A stretch of 64,000 bases of DNA from Pseudomonas serbica. Lineage in GTDB: Bacteria; Pseudomonadota; Gammaproteobacteria; Pseudomonadales; Pseudomonadaceae. Under the pieces are notes generated by a model. That model ran no database searches. It worked only from the letters and a program-made list of their open reading frames with translations, and had not been told where the DNA came from. This document shows, piece by piece, positions 36,108 to 43,573 of the stretch. Each line of letters begins with the position of its first letter. Within the stretch, counting starts at the first letter, position 1. The DNA is taken from positions 1-64,000 of the forward strand of contig NZ_JAQIYM010000020.1 in the NCBI RefSeq assembly GCF_028823535.1. The letters are read 5' to 3'. Position numbers and translations under genes: made by a program.

Positions 36108-36463
36108 AGGCAGGACGCATGAGCGAGGCCGACGTGGCGGCTTTTTGCCTGGCATTGCCGGGTGCCCGGGAAGACTACAAATGGGGTGGCGTGCGGGTGT
36201 TTTCGATTGCCGGAAACAAGATGTTCGCCTTGCAGAACCTGCGCGGCGATTCGTTGGCGTTCAAGGTCGACAAGGACCTGTTTCTCGGTCACTGCGACCG
36301 CCTGGGCATTCATCCGGCGCCTTATCTGGCGCGGGCCCAATGGATCATCATGGCCACGCCCTACCCGCTTGGCGCCGAGGAACTGCAAGGCTTGCTGCGG
36401 CGCTCCCATCAGCTTGTAGTCGGTAGACTGCCCAAGCGCACCCAAGTGGGGCTGTTGCTCTGA
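36104..36463 (+). CDS. MmcQ/YjbR family protein
   Basis: A 119-residue protein with a CyaY-like fold, typical of the MmcQ/YjbR family. Family features are LALPGAREDYKWGGVRVFSI, MFALQNLRGDSLAFKVD and the C-terminal YPLGAEELQGLLRRSHQLV. It probably binds DNA or nucleotides, but the function is not established. It starts at an ATG that overlaps the LysR stop; a second ATG at 36119 with AAGG upstream is equally plausible. It ends one base before the stop of the convergent DUF1294 gene. Confidence 0.82.
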   Translation: MKAGRMSEADVAAFCLALPGAREDYKWGGVRVFSIAGNKMFALQNLRGDSLAFKVDKDLFLGHCDRLGIHPAPYLARAQWIIMATPYPLGAEELQGLLRRSHQLVVGRLPKRTQVGLLL

Positions 36464-36892
36464 TCAGAACAGGGTGAACAGCTGCGCACCGAGGAACAAC
36501 CGGTCGATCCAGAACACCTGATGCAGTAGCACGATGATCCAGAACACCAGTTGAAAGGACAGCTTGCGCGTCTTGTGCCGAAACACTTGCTGCGCGAGCA
36601 AGGCGCCCGGCCAGCCGCCAGCGAACTCAAGCGCATGCAGGACGTTTTCCGGGATACGCCATTGATCGGCGCGCGCCTTGTGCTTGTCGCGCCAGTACAG
36701 CAGGAACGCCAGCACGCTGACAATGCCGTAGGCCGCCAGGGGAATCAACGAAACCCCGTGCAGCCACAACGACATCGAACCGGACAACGGCAGCGCGCAC
36801 AACATCACGAACACCAGCAGTTTCAGGCGCCGATGGCGGATACCCGCGCCGGTTTGGCGTCCGACGTTGTTGCGCGCGCTGGTTTCGTTCAT
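36464..36892 (-). CDS. DUF1294 membrane protein
   Basis: A 142-residue protein with three or four membrane segments (about 24-40, 46-66 and 105-125). The YWRDKHKA and RIPENVLHALEFAGGWPGALLAQQ segments define DUF1294. Some relatives carry an N-terminal cold-shock domain; this one does not. Its ATG overlaps the uppP stop (ATGA), so it is translationally coupled to the undecaprenyl-diphosphatase. A role in envelope or lipid-carrier metabolism is a guess from that link alone. Confidence 0.85.
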   Translation of the reverse strand: MNETSARNNVGRQTGAGIRHRRLKLLVFVMLCALPLSGSMSLWLHGVSLIPLAAYGIVSVLAFLLYWRDKHKARADQWRIPENVLHALEFAGGWPGALLAQQVFRHKTRKLSFQLVFWIIVLLHQVFWIDRLFLGAQLFTLF

Positions 36893-37722
36893 GGCTTGAC
36901 GGCGGTCCAGTCGACCCAACCGAACTGCCAGGTCGCGAGGATCAGCAGGCCGAAGGCAATACGGTACCAGGCGAACGCCGCATAGCTGTGGCTGGCGATG
37001 AACTTGAGCAAGCCCCTGACCGCGATCATCGCGAAAATGAACGCCGTAACGAAGCCGAGGGCAAACACCGGTAGGTCAGCCGGCACGAACAGGTCGCGGT
37101 ACTTGTAGCCCGAGTACACCGCCGCGCCGACCATGGTCGGCATGGCCAGGAAAAAGGAAAACTCGGTAGCAGTCTTGCGCGACAGGCCGAACAACAAGCC
37201 GCCAATGATCGTCGAGCCGGAGCGCGAGGTGCCTGGAATCATCGCCAGGCACTGGGCCAGGCCAACTTTCAAAGCATCTTTCCAGGTCATGTCATCGACA
37301 CTTTCGGCATGCACTTCATGCTGACGCTTTTCCGCCCACAACATGATGATCCCGCCCACCACCAATGCCGTGGCCACGGTGATCGGGTTGAACAGGTAGT
37401 GGTGAATCAGATCGGCGAAAATCACCCCCAATATCACCGCTGGAAAGAAAGCAATCAGCAGGTTGGCGGTAAAGCGCCGGGCACTGGGCTGCGTCGGCAA
37501 GCCGACGACCACGTCGAAGATCTTGCGGCGAAATTCCCAGACCACCGCCAGGATGGCGCCGAGCTGGATAATGATGTTGAACGCCATGGCCCGCTCGCCA
37601 CCGAAGTCGAGCAAGTCGGCGACAATAATCTGGTGTCCGGTACTGGAAATGGGCAAGAACTCCGTCAGCCCTTCTACAACGCCAAGAATCAAAGCCTGAA
37701 AGGCCGTCCAAAGATCCATCAA
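36889..37722 (-). CDS. uppP: undecaprenyl-diphosphatase (BacA family)
   Basis: A 277-residue integral membrane enzyme that dephosphorylates undecaprenyl diphosphate to recycle the lipid carrier for peptidoglycan and O-antigen. Both signature regions are present: EGLTEFLPISSTGHQ near the N terminus and PGTSRSGSTIIGGLL in the middle. About eight membrane segments are predicted. The gene is first of a two-gene unit with DUF1294. The family also gives bacitracin tolerance when abundant. Confidence 0.94.
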   Translation of the reverse strand: MMDLWTAFQALILGVVEGLTEFLPISSTGHQIIVADLLDFGGERAMAFNIIIQLGAILAVVWEFRRKIFDVVVGLPTQPSARRFTANLLIAFFPAVILGVIFADLIHHYLFNPITVATALVVGGIIMLWAEKRQHEVHAESVDDMTWKDALKVGLAQCLAMIPGTSRSGSTIIGGLLFGLSRKTATEFSFFLAMPTMVGAAVYSGYKYRDLFVPADLPVFALGFVTAFIFAMIAVRGLLKFIASHSYAAFAWYRIAFGLLILATWQFGWVDWTAVKP

Positions 37723-37817
37723 TCCCCCAAAAGGCTATGCGTCGACGCATGCCCCATTCATTTATTTATTGCCGTTTACTGTAATCAGCGTCGTTAAGTC
37801 CCGCGTGCGCAAGCCTA

Positions 37818-37871
37818 CGCAAAAAACGTTAAGCGTTTCGTGAAAAATCAGTTGGATTTCAGGTTTTTGCG
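37818..37871. other. long inverted repeat in the uppP/pnuC gap
   Basis: CGCAAAAA (37818-37825) faces TTTTTGCG (37864-37871), with a nested AACG/CGTT pair. It lies in a 273-base divergent region that contains no recognised gene. It may be an operator loop or a transcribed leader structure of uppP. Confidence 0.3.
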
Positions 37872-37995
37872 TGCGGGGACGAAATGCTAGCAGACTGGTT
37901 CGATTTGCGCTGCGGCGTCGTTGGTACCGAGGCAAGCCTGTTCGCCATAATCCGGTTACAATCCGCCCCCTCTTCGATTTTCCCAAGGAACCTGC

Positions 37996-38559
37996 ATGTC
38001 CGGGCTTGAACTGTTTGCCGCCACCCTCGGCGTCATTGCCGTCTGGTTGACGGTCAAACAGAACCCCTGGTGCTGGCCGATCGGCCTGGTCATGGTGCTG
38101 ATCTACAGCTGGATCTTTTACGAGGTCAAGCTGTATTCGGACATGTTGCTGCAAGTGATCTATGCCGCTCTGCAGCTTTACGGCTGGTGGCAGTGGACCC
38201 GCGCAGGCCAGGCACATCATGGGCGCGAAGTCAGCCGGCTGGAGGCGCCCGCGGTGGCGTTGGGACTGGCTATCGGCGCGCTCGGCAGTCTATTGCTGGG
38301 CGCCGCCATGGCGCACTGGACCGACGCTGCGCAACCCTGGCTAGATGCCGCCCTCACGGCCTTCAGCCTGGTGGCGCAATGGTGGATGGCGCAAAAGCGC
38401 CTGCAGTGCTGGCCGCTGTGGATCGTCCTTGACTGCGTGTTCGTCGGCCTCTTCCTCTATAAAGGAATGTACCTGACCGCTGCCCTGTATGGCCTGTTCA
38501 CCTTGCTGGCCATTCAAGGCTGGCGCACATGGCGCAGCGATCCGGTGCTTTGCCCATGA
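37996..38559 (+). CDS. pnuC: nicotinamide riboside transporter PnuC
   Basis: A 187-residue membrane protein of the PnuC family with about seven helices. The tryptophan-rich motif LQLYGWWQW is diagnostic of nicotinamide riboside binding. Further support is KQNPWCWPIGLVMVLIYSW at the N terminus. AAGGAACC lies upstream of the ATG at 37996. The last codons overlap the next gene (ATGA). Facilitated uptake is driven by phosphorylation of the substrate inside the cell by the next product. Confidence 0.93.
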   Translation: MSGLELFAATLGVIAVWLTVKQNPWCWPIGLVMVLIYSWIFYEVKLYSDMLLQVIYAALQLYGWWQWTRAGQAHHGREVSRLEAPAVALGLAIGALGSLLLGAAMAHWTDAAQPWLDAALTAFSLVAQWWMAQKRLQCWPLWIVLDCVFVGLFLYKGMYLTAALYGLFTLLAIQGWRTWRSDPVLCP

Positions 38560-39080
38560 AGGTGTTGGTATTGGCAGGACCTGAATCGAGCGGTAAAAGC
38601 TGGATTTCGAACGAGATTCACGCCAACTTCGGCGGCATATTGGTCGGCGAGTACGTCCGGCATTTTATCGAAAAGGAAGCCCGAGTAACCTGCTACGAAG
38701 ACATCACGCCAATAGCAGTTGGCCAGCTGTCTTGGGAAGATCAGGCCCGGGCCCAACAGCCGCCCCTGTTGATCCTCGATACGCACCTGTTAAGCAATAT
38801 CCTGTGGAGCCGTACCTTGTTTGGCGCTTGCCCGGTGTGGATCGAGCAGGCACTGCGGGAACGGCACTATGACCTGCATCTGCTGTTAAGCCCGGAAACC
38901 GTGGCTTGGCATGACGACGGGCAGCGTTGCCAACCGAACCTGGCAGAGCGCCAGGCGTTTTTCCAGGCCAGCCGCCAGTGGCTTGACCTGCATAAACAGC
39001 CTTACCAGCTGGTACAAGGTGACTGGAAACAGCGTAGGGACGCGGCATTCGAAGCTGTAACTCGCTTGCTCAACGCCTGA
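38556..39080 (+). CDS. NadR-like ribosylnicotinamide kinase
   Basis: A 174-residue P-loop kinase equal to the C-terminal domain of NadR. Walker A is GPESSGKSW, with GEYVRHFIEK and ILDTHLLSNILWSRTLFG as further family segments. The helix-turn-helix and adenylyltransferase domains of full NadR are absent. The start overlaps the pnuC stop by ATGA. It traps nicotinamide riboside as the mononucleotide, forming a salvage route to NAD with PnuC. Confidence 0.88.
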   Translation: MKVLVLAGPESSGKSWISNEIHANFGGILVGEYVRHFIEKEARVTCYEDITPIAVGQLSWEDQARAQQPPLLILDTHLLSNILWSRTLFGACPVWIEQALRERHYDLHLLLSPETVAWHDDGQRCQPNLAERQAFFQASRQWLDLHKQPYQLVQGDWKQRRDAAFEAVTRLLNA

Positions 39081-39136
39081 CGGGACGGCCCCGCCCTGCC
39101 GAAAATGTCCACTCCTGAAACACCCTTCCCGACGCA

Positions 39137-39168
39137 AAACCGCGAGCTAAAGCGGTTTGAGCATTTTT
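39137..39168 (+). terminator. possible terminator after the NadR-like kinase
   Basis: AAACCGC pairs with GCGGTTT around an 8-base loop, followed a few bases later by TTTTT. It lies 57 bases after the kinase stop, within the 332-base gap before fapA, and would separate the two units. Confidence 0.55.
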
Positions 39169-39338
39169 ACCAGAAATTGTTAAGCCACTGATACAACTTG
39201 CCTTAAACGCCCTCAGCAAGCAATGCCGCCAGCAAAGACGGCACTTTTGCGCGTTCCTGTCTCAGTGACTTTACAAAGTGTTTTTCATCACCTCAACAAT
39301 TAAAGCCAAGCCACTGTTATCAAAAGAAAAACAAAAAC

Positions 39339-39354
39339 CGGCACAGCTTCTGCT
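39339..39354 (+). promoter_or_regulatory. sigma-54 promoter upstream of fapA
   Basis: CGGCACAGCTTCTGCT carries the GG (39340-39341) and GC (39352-39353) doublets exactly 10 bases apart, with GGCAC and TGCT matching the RpoN consensus. The start would be near 39365, about 48 bases before the fapA GTG. The preceding stretch is A-rich. About 150 bases upstream a facing pair of AATTGTTA and ATACAACT-like half-sites (39176-39199) could bind the activator. The adjacent gene at 44912 encodes a sigma-54 activator. Confidence 0.65.
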
Positions 39355-39412
39355 CTCTTCCTTCGCAACGCTGATAAGGGCCAGCGTTCCACTTACAGAA
39401 GGAATTGCCGCC

Positions 39413-39850
39413 GTGGGGAAATTTCATAACAACATCCAAAGTCTCCTGCTGGTCGGATGTGCACTGAGCTCAATGGCCTGCCTGCCTGTTCAAGCGGATA
39501 ACGGCATTATCATCATCAAGCGCGATGTCCAGGTGCGCAATGCAACGATTCCGCCGCTCGTTCCCGATCCCAACCCCACGACTGTCAACGCCAACCCGTC
39601 CAGGCAGATCCTCGCTCAAACCAACGAGTTGAGCGACGGTGACTTTGCCGGTGTCGCCAGTGGTGCAGGCATCTCGCGCATGGTCACGCAAAACACCAAT
39701 AACCTGGGCGGCAACATCAGCACTCAGAACCAGCTTTCCAACCTCCCCGCCGGGCGGTCGGGCAATTCCGGCAGCGGCATTGCCAACATGGTCAACTCCA
39801 ACGTCCAGCAGGGCCTGGGCGCCCTCAGAATCCTGACGGGAGACCGTTGA
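39413..39850 (+). CDS. fapA: functional amyloid system protein FapA
   Basis: A 145-residue secreted protein. The signal peptide (about 1-28, PVQAD) is followed by GIIIIKRDVQVRNATIPPLVPDPNP and a Gln/Asn/Gly-rich C-terminal half. FapA is a periplasmic chaperone-like factor that affects how FapB and FapC assemble. It starts at GTG at 39413, with AAGGAA about 9 bases upstream; a longer frame lacks support because the hydrophobic signal begins here. It is first in the fap operon, with fapB 1 base after its stop. Confidence 0.85.
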   Translation: MGKFHNNIQSLLLVGCALSSMACLPVQADNGIIIIKRDVQVRNATIPPLVPDPNPTTVNANPSRQILAQTNELSDGDFAGVASGAGISRMVTQNTNNLGGNISTQNQLSNLPAGRSGNSGSGIANMVNSNVQQGLGALRILTGDR

Positions 39851-39851
39851 G

Positions 39852-40424
39852 ATGAATCGTACGCTGCTGATGATCGCCATGTTTTGCAGTGCTTCGACCT
39901 TCGCCCAATCCCCCGTCATCGATAACGCCACCATCGACAATTCGGGCGCGCAGTACCAAGGCAACGTCGGGGTCAACCAGGCGGCCGGCGATTTGCAGCA
40001 ACAGGCGAACGCCAGGGCCTTCGCCATTGGCCGTGACGCCAGCGCGACCACGGATATTCGCCAACGGTTGCGCACCATTGTCGATCCCAGGATCGATGCC
40101 CACGCCAGCATTCAAGGCGACTCCTTCAGCCATGGCAATGGCGCATTGGGCGTCAACCAGAGTGCGGGTGCCAGCAACCAGCAAGCCAATGCGCTGCGCA
40201 TAAGCACCAGTGAGCAGCCGCAAAGTATCGACGACAGCGTCCTCATGCAACAGAACGTGACGCTGCTCTACAACTCCGATCCATCTGACTCTGCACCCGG
40301 CTATCGCCAGGTCACTACCAGTGACCAGGCTTTCACCGGTAGCCGTGGGGTGATTCAGGTGAATCAGAGCGCCGGGGTGGGAAACCGAATGGCCAATACC
40401 CTGAGCGTACGGGTCGTGGATTGA
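39852..40424 (+). CDS. fapB: minor amyloid subunit FapB
   Basis: A 190-residue secreted protein with an 18-residue signal peptide (STFAQ). It contains three imperfect amyloid repeats, each ending in a GVNQAAGDLQQQANA-like stretch: about 28-55, 95-117 and 163-187. FapB is thought to nucleate FapC fibres on the cell surface. The linkers between its repeats are short, unlike those of FapC. Start and stop are tightly spaced with fapA; a 51-base A-rich leader separates it from fapC. Confidence 0.9.
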   Translation: MNRTLLMIAMFCSASTFAQSPVIDNATIDNSGAQYQGNVGVNQAAGDLQQQANARAFAIGRDASATTDIRQRLRTIVDPRIDAHASIQGDSFSHGNGALGVNQSAGASNQQANALRISTSEQPQSIDDSVLMQQNVTLLYNSDPSDSAPGYRQVTTSDQAFTGSRGVIQVNQSAGVGNRMANTLSVRVVD

Positions 40425-40475
40425 CCCAAATAGGTAAAAACAACACTTAACCTAAAATAAGTACGGAGAATCACC

Positions 40476-41990
40476 ATGAAACCTTCGATGGCATTAAAGC
40501 CTCTGGTTTTCGCAATTGCTGCGGTCATGGCTGTTGCTGTACAAGCTGGGCAAAACGATAGGCGTGGTAACCATCACAATGGTGGCCACCACACCCCTCC
40601 TGCAAAAATGGTCCCTATCAGCGCGACTGCCGACGCGCGCGATAGACAAAGCAGTACCGGCAACCGCATCTGGAATGAAGGGGTAGAAAACTCGGCCGAG
40701 ATGAGCAGTTCGGCCGCAGGCGCAAGCGGCAACGTCGGCGTCAACGTGGCGGCAGGTTCCGGCAACCAGCAAGACAACGCCGCTGCCATCGCCAACGCAG
40801 CCTCCGACAATGCCGCGATCGATAACAGCTTTGTGTTCGGCATGGCCACTGCCACCGCTGACGTAAGGCAAACCAGCAACCGTAACCGCGTCGACAACTT
40901 CGGCGTAACCAACTCTGCCGTGATGAGTGGATCCGCCGACGGCAGCAGCGGTAACGTGGGTATCAACATTGCTGGTGGCGATCTGAACCAACAGAAAAAC
41001 ACCATGGCCATTGCCAATACCAATGCTCCACTCGGTAGCGCAAGAGCCACCGCCTCCGCCAATCAAGACGGTCCTGGCCTGACAGTGAACAACACCGCTG
41101 ACCGGACCTATCGCGTAGATACCATTACGGTTACCAAAACCGCCACCGGTAGTTTCTCTCGCGACAAGTCCTTCGAAGCCAGCGGCAGTCAAAGCAACTC
41201 TTCGAGCTGGGCTGCAGCCGGATCCAGGAGCTCCGACGCCAGTGGTTCGTTCAGTGCTGATATCAGCGGTTCCAACAGCAGCAGTGCCAGTGGTTCCAAC
41301 AGCAGCGCTTCAAGCGGTTCCAACAGCAGCAATGCCAGCGGTTCCCACAGCAGTACTGCAAGCGGTTCCAACAGCGCCAGTGCAAGCGGCTCTTCGAGTG
41401 CTTCTCTGAATGCCTCCCTGGGCGCAACGCTGGACGCTTCTGCAGCGGCTTCGAATTCCACCACCGTCAATTTTGGCTTTGGTGATCGCACCCGCAGCAG
41501 CAGTTCCGACGCATCGCTTAACGCTTCGCTTGATGCAACGCTTGACGTAGCGGTTAACAAGTCGTTCGACGTAACGCGCGATTCCTCGTATGACCGTTCG
41601 CGCGATTCCTCGTATGACCATTCGCGCGACTCTTCGTATGACCGTTCGCACGAATCTTCGTACGATAAGTCTCGCGAATCGGCGTTCGACAAATCGTTCG
41701 ATAGCTCGTACGAGAAGTCGACCGCGTCCTCGTACGACAAATCGGGCAGCAAGTCGTCCGAATCTGCGTACGACAAAGCGAAAAGCTTCAGTGAAAGCAG
41801 CTCTTATGATTTGAGCAACACCTACTCTTATCAAGTGCTGACTCCAACTGGCTGGGCCAACCCTGTAACCAACACTGCAACCTTGAGCGGTTCGGTGAAC
41901 GGCGGCAGCGGCAACCTGGGCGTCAACGTGGCGGCAGGTGTGGGCAACCAACAAAGCAACTCGTTGGCCATCTCCAACCAATCGTTCTAA
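40476..41990 (+). CDS. fapC: major amyloid fibril subunit FapC
   Basis: A 504-residue secreted fibre protein. After the signal peptide (1-24) comes a His/Asn-rich segment, then repeat R1 (about 50-108), R2 (123-182) and R3 (449-504). Each repeat ends with a VNVAAGxxNQQxNxxAI-type strand. Linker 2 is very long (about 183-448). It contains seven octapeptides of the SGSNSSxA type (256-311) and seven of the RDSSYDRS type (368-423), both coded by 24-base units. The protein has no cysteine. GGAGA precedes the ATG. A terminator follows the stop, so fapC should be the most abundant message of the operon. Confidence 0.94.
   Translation: MKPSMALKPLVFAIAAVMAVAVQAGQNDRRGNHHNGGHHTPPAKMVPISATADARDRQSSTGNRIWNEGVENSAEMSSSAAGASGNVGVNVAAGSGNQQDNAAAIANAASDNAAIDNSFVFGMATATADVRQTSNRNRVDNFGVTNSAVMSGSADGSSGNVGINIAGGDLNQQKNTMAIANTNAPLGSARATASANQDGPGLTVNNTADRTYRVDTITVTKTATGSFSRDKSFEASGSQSNSSSWAAAGSRSSDASGSFSADISGSNSSSASGSNSSASSGSNSSNASGSHSSTASGSNSASASGSSSASLNASLGATLDASAAASNSTTVNFGFGDRTRSSSSDASLNASLDATLDVAVNKSFDVTRDSSYDRSRDSSYDHSRDSSYDRSHESSYDKSRESAFDKSFDSSYEKSTASSYDKSGSKSSESAYDKAKSFSESSSYDLSNTYSYQVLTPTGWANPVTNTATLSGSVNGGSGNLGVNVAAGVGNQQSNSLAISNQSF
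41241..41408 (+). repeat. 24-bp tandem repeat array 1 in fapC linker
   Basis: Seven imperfect 24-base units built on AGCGGTTCCAACAGCAGC, in frame and encoding Ser/Gly/Asn octapeptides. The array is 168 bases long and spans FapC residues 256-311. Confidence 0.85.
41577..41744 (+). repeat. 24-bp tandem repeat array 2 in fapC linker
   Basis: Seven imperfect 24-base units built on CGCGATTCCTCGTATGACCG, in frame and encoding Arg/Asp-Ser-Ser-Tyr-Asp octapeptides with alternating charges. The array is 168 bases long and spans residues 368-423. It is unrelated in sequence to array 1. Confidence 0.88.
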
Positions 41991-42002
41991 TGCTGTCTGT
42001 GG

Positions 42003-42026
42003 AGGCCCCCTTCCGGGGGCCTTTTT
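42003..42026 (+). terminator. terminator between fapC and fapD
   Basis: AGGCCCCC pairs perfectly with GGGGGCCT around TTCC and runs into TTTT, 13 bases after the fapC stop. It would act as a partial stop inside the operon, lowering fapDEF relative to fapC. Confidence 0.82.
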
Positions 42027-42051
42027 CAACCCGACCAGAAGGCGTCCTACC

Positions 42052-42732
42052 ATGCGCATTATCGCCTTGGCATTTTTGCTTTGCGTGGCCAGTGTGATCG
42101 AGGCGGCACAACTGCCGCTGTCCGTCCTGCCGGGCGGAGGGTTGGTGTACAAGCCGATCCAGAGCGTACGCGAGCGCAAATTTGCCGACCTGGTGCAACA
42201 GAAAACCGACTTCAGTTGCGGCGCCGCAGCGCTGGCGACCATCTTGCGCCAGGCCTATTGGCTGGACGTAGACGAAGAACAGATCATCGAAGGCATGCTG
42301 TCACACTCCGACCAGGATCTGGTCCGCGTCCAGGGCTTCTCCATGCTCGACATGAAGCGCTACGTGGAAAGTATCGGCATGCGCGCCCGTGGCTACCGGG
42401 TAGCGACGGAAACCCTGAGCGATATCAAGATCCCGGTGGTGGTGCTCCTGGACATCCGTGGCTACAAGCATTTTGTGGTCATGCAAAGGGTCCAGAACGG
42501 CTGGGTATACATCGGAGACCCGGTCCTGGGGCATAAACGCTACAAGGTCGATGACTTTGTCAAAGGCTGGAACGGCATCATCTTTGCCGTCATCGGCCAA
42601 GGCTACGACAAGACCAATGCATTGCTCGACCCGCCACTGCCACTGTCCGCCAAGAACCGCGTCAACGCCTTCAGCCCGGTGCAGGACGCAGATTTGATGG
42701 ATTTCGGATTTATCCAGAGCGACTTCTTCTAA
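42052..42732 (+). CDS. fapD: FapD, C39-like cysteine peptidase of the amyloid system
   Basis: A 226-residue protein with a signal peptide (about 1-20, IEAAQ). It has a papain-like C39 peptidase fold: the catalytic Cys lies in DFSCGAAALATILRQ, the His in KHFVVM and the Asp in YIGDPVLG. In the Fap system it acts in the periplasm, probably processing or regulating other Fap proteins. The ATG at 42052 is preferred; the longer open frame runs back through the terminator and fapC. It is 48 bases from fapE. Confidence 0.9.
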   Translation: MRIIALAFLLCVASVIEAAQLPLSVLPGGGLVYKPIQSVRERKFADLVQQKTDFSCGAAALATILRQAYWLDVDEEQIIEGMLSHSDQDLVRVQGFSMLDMKRYVESIGMRARGYRVATETLSDIKIPVVVLLDIRGYKHFVVMQRVQNGWVYIGDPVLGHKRYKVDDFVKGWNGIIFAVIGQGYDKTNALLDPPLPLSAKNRVNAFSPVQDADLMDFGFIQSDFF

Positions 42733-42780
42733 TAACGCTTTTTATAAAAAATAACGAGCACGAAGCTCCGGGAGTATCCA

Positions 42781-43527
42781 ATGAAGACTCCAATCTGGCT
42801 GGTCGTGGTTTGCCTGGCCGCCAGCCTGCCGACCCATGCGGAACTATTGAAACCCATCGAACTGAACGACCATGAACTGGCCAGCCTGCGCGGTCGTTAT
42901 GTGATGCCGGGGCGGATCATCAGTTTTGGCATTGCCATGACCAGCACCTGGCAAAATGCCAATGGTGAAGTGATCGGCGCGACGTCCTCGATGCAAATTC
43001 AGCAATCGACCATCAAGCCACAGTTCTACGTGACGATGATCGACGAAAAAGGCTATGGCTCGGCCCATAGTCAAAGCGCCGGCACCGGCAGTGTCACCGG
43101 TGGCGCCGGCCTCAACAGCACCGAAGGCGTCACCCAGGTCGTGCGGGCTGCCGGCGACAACAACAGTGCCTACAACAATGTGGACATCAACGTCTCCAAG
43201 GCCAACCAGGCGCCAGCCTCGCAACCGCAAGGCCAGGCCCTGGCCGCGGGCTCGACGCTGGTCGGTGCCAATGGCGCGGGCTCGCTCAGCGTTTCCTCGA
43301 GCGGTACGGGGGTGCAACTCAACATCCTGGCCAGCAACAACCAGGGCAGTACCGTGCAGCGCCTGGCCCAGGGGGGCTTGATGCAGAACACGACGTTGCT
43401 CGGCAGCAGCAACCAGGTCAGGAACCTCACGTCCTTGAATATCGTGCTGCGTGACAACGCGGCGACCGCTGGCTCCCTGAACGGCAACCTCGACCAACTC
43501 AAAGGTCTTCGCACTCAAGGATTCTGA
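42781..43527 (+). CDS. fapE: FapE, extracellular amyloid accessory protein
   Basis: A 248-residue protein with a signal peptide (about 1-20, PTHAE). The N-terminal segment ELNDHELASLRGRYVMPG is characteristic of the family. The rest is Asn/Gln/Ser/Gly-rich with short curlin-like stretches (AAGDNNSAYNNVDINVS, LLGSSNQVRNLTSLNIV). FapE is found as a minor component with fibres. GGGAG precedes the ATG. It lies between fapD and fapF. Confidence 0.88.
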   Translation: MKTPIWLVVVCLAASLPTHAELLKPIELNDHELASLRGRYVMPGRIISFGIAMTSTWQNANGEVIGATSSMQIQQSTIKPQFYVTMIDEKGYGSAHSQSAGTGSVTGGAGLNSTEGVTQVVRAAGDNNSAYNNVDINVSKANQAPASQPQGQALAAGSTLVGANGAGSLSVSSSGTGVQLNILASNNQGSTVQRLAQGGLMQNTTLLGSSNQVRNLTSLNIVLRDNAATAGSLNGNLDQLKGLRTQGF

Positions 43528-43573
43528 TCTACGCTGAGTCTCATCAAATGTAGTCAGAAGGGACGGCTAACCC

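Noticed and set aside
41241..41744. CRISPR array
   Set aside because: The tandem units are contiguous with no unique spacers and keep the fapC reading frame.
41310..42242. 310-codon open frame opposite fapC and fapD
   Set aside because: Repeat-driven (Arg/Val periodicity from the 24-base units read backwards) and it spans a terminator.
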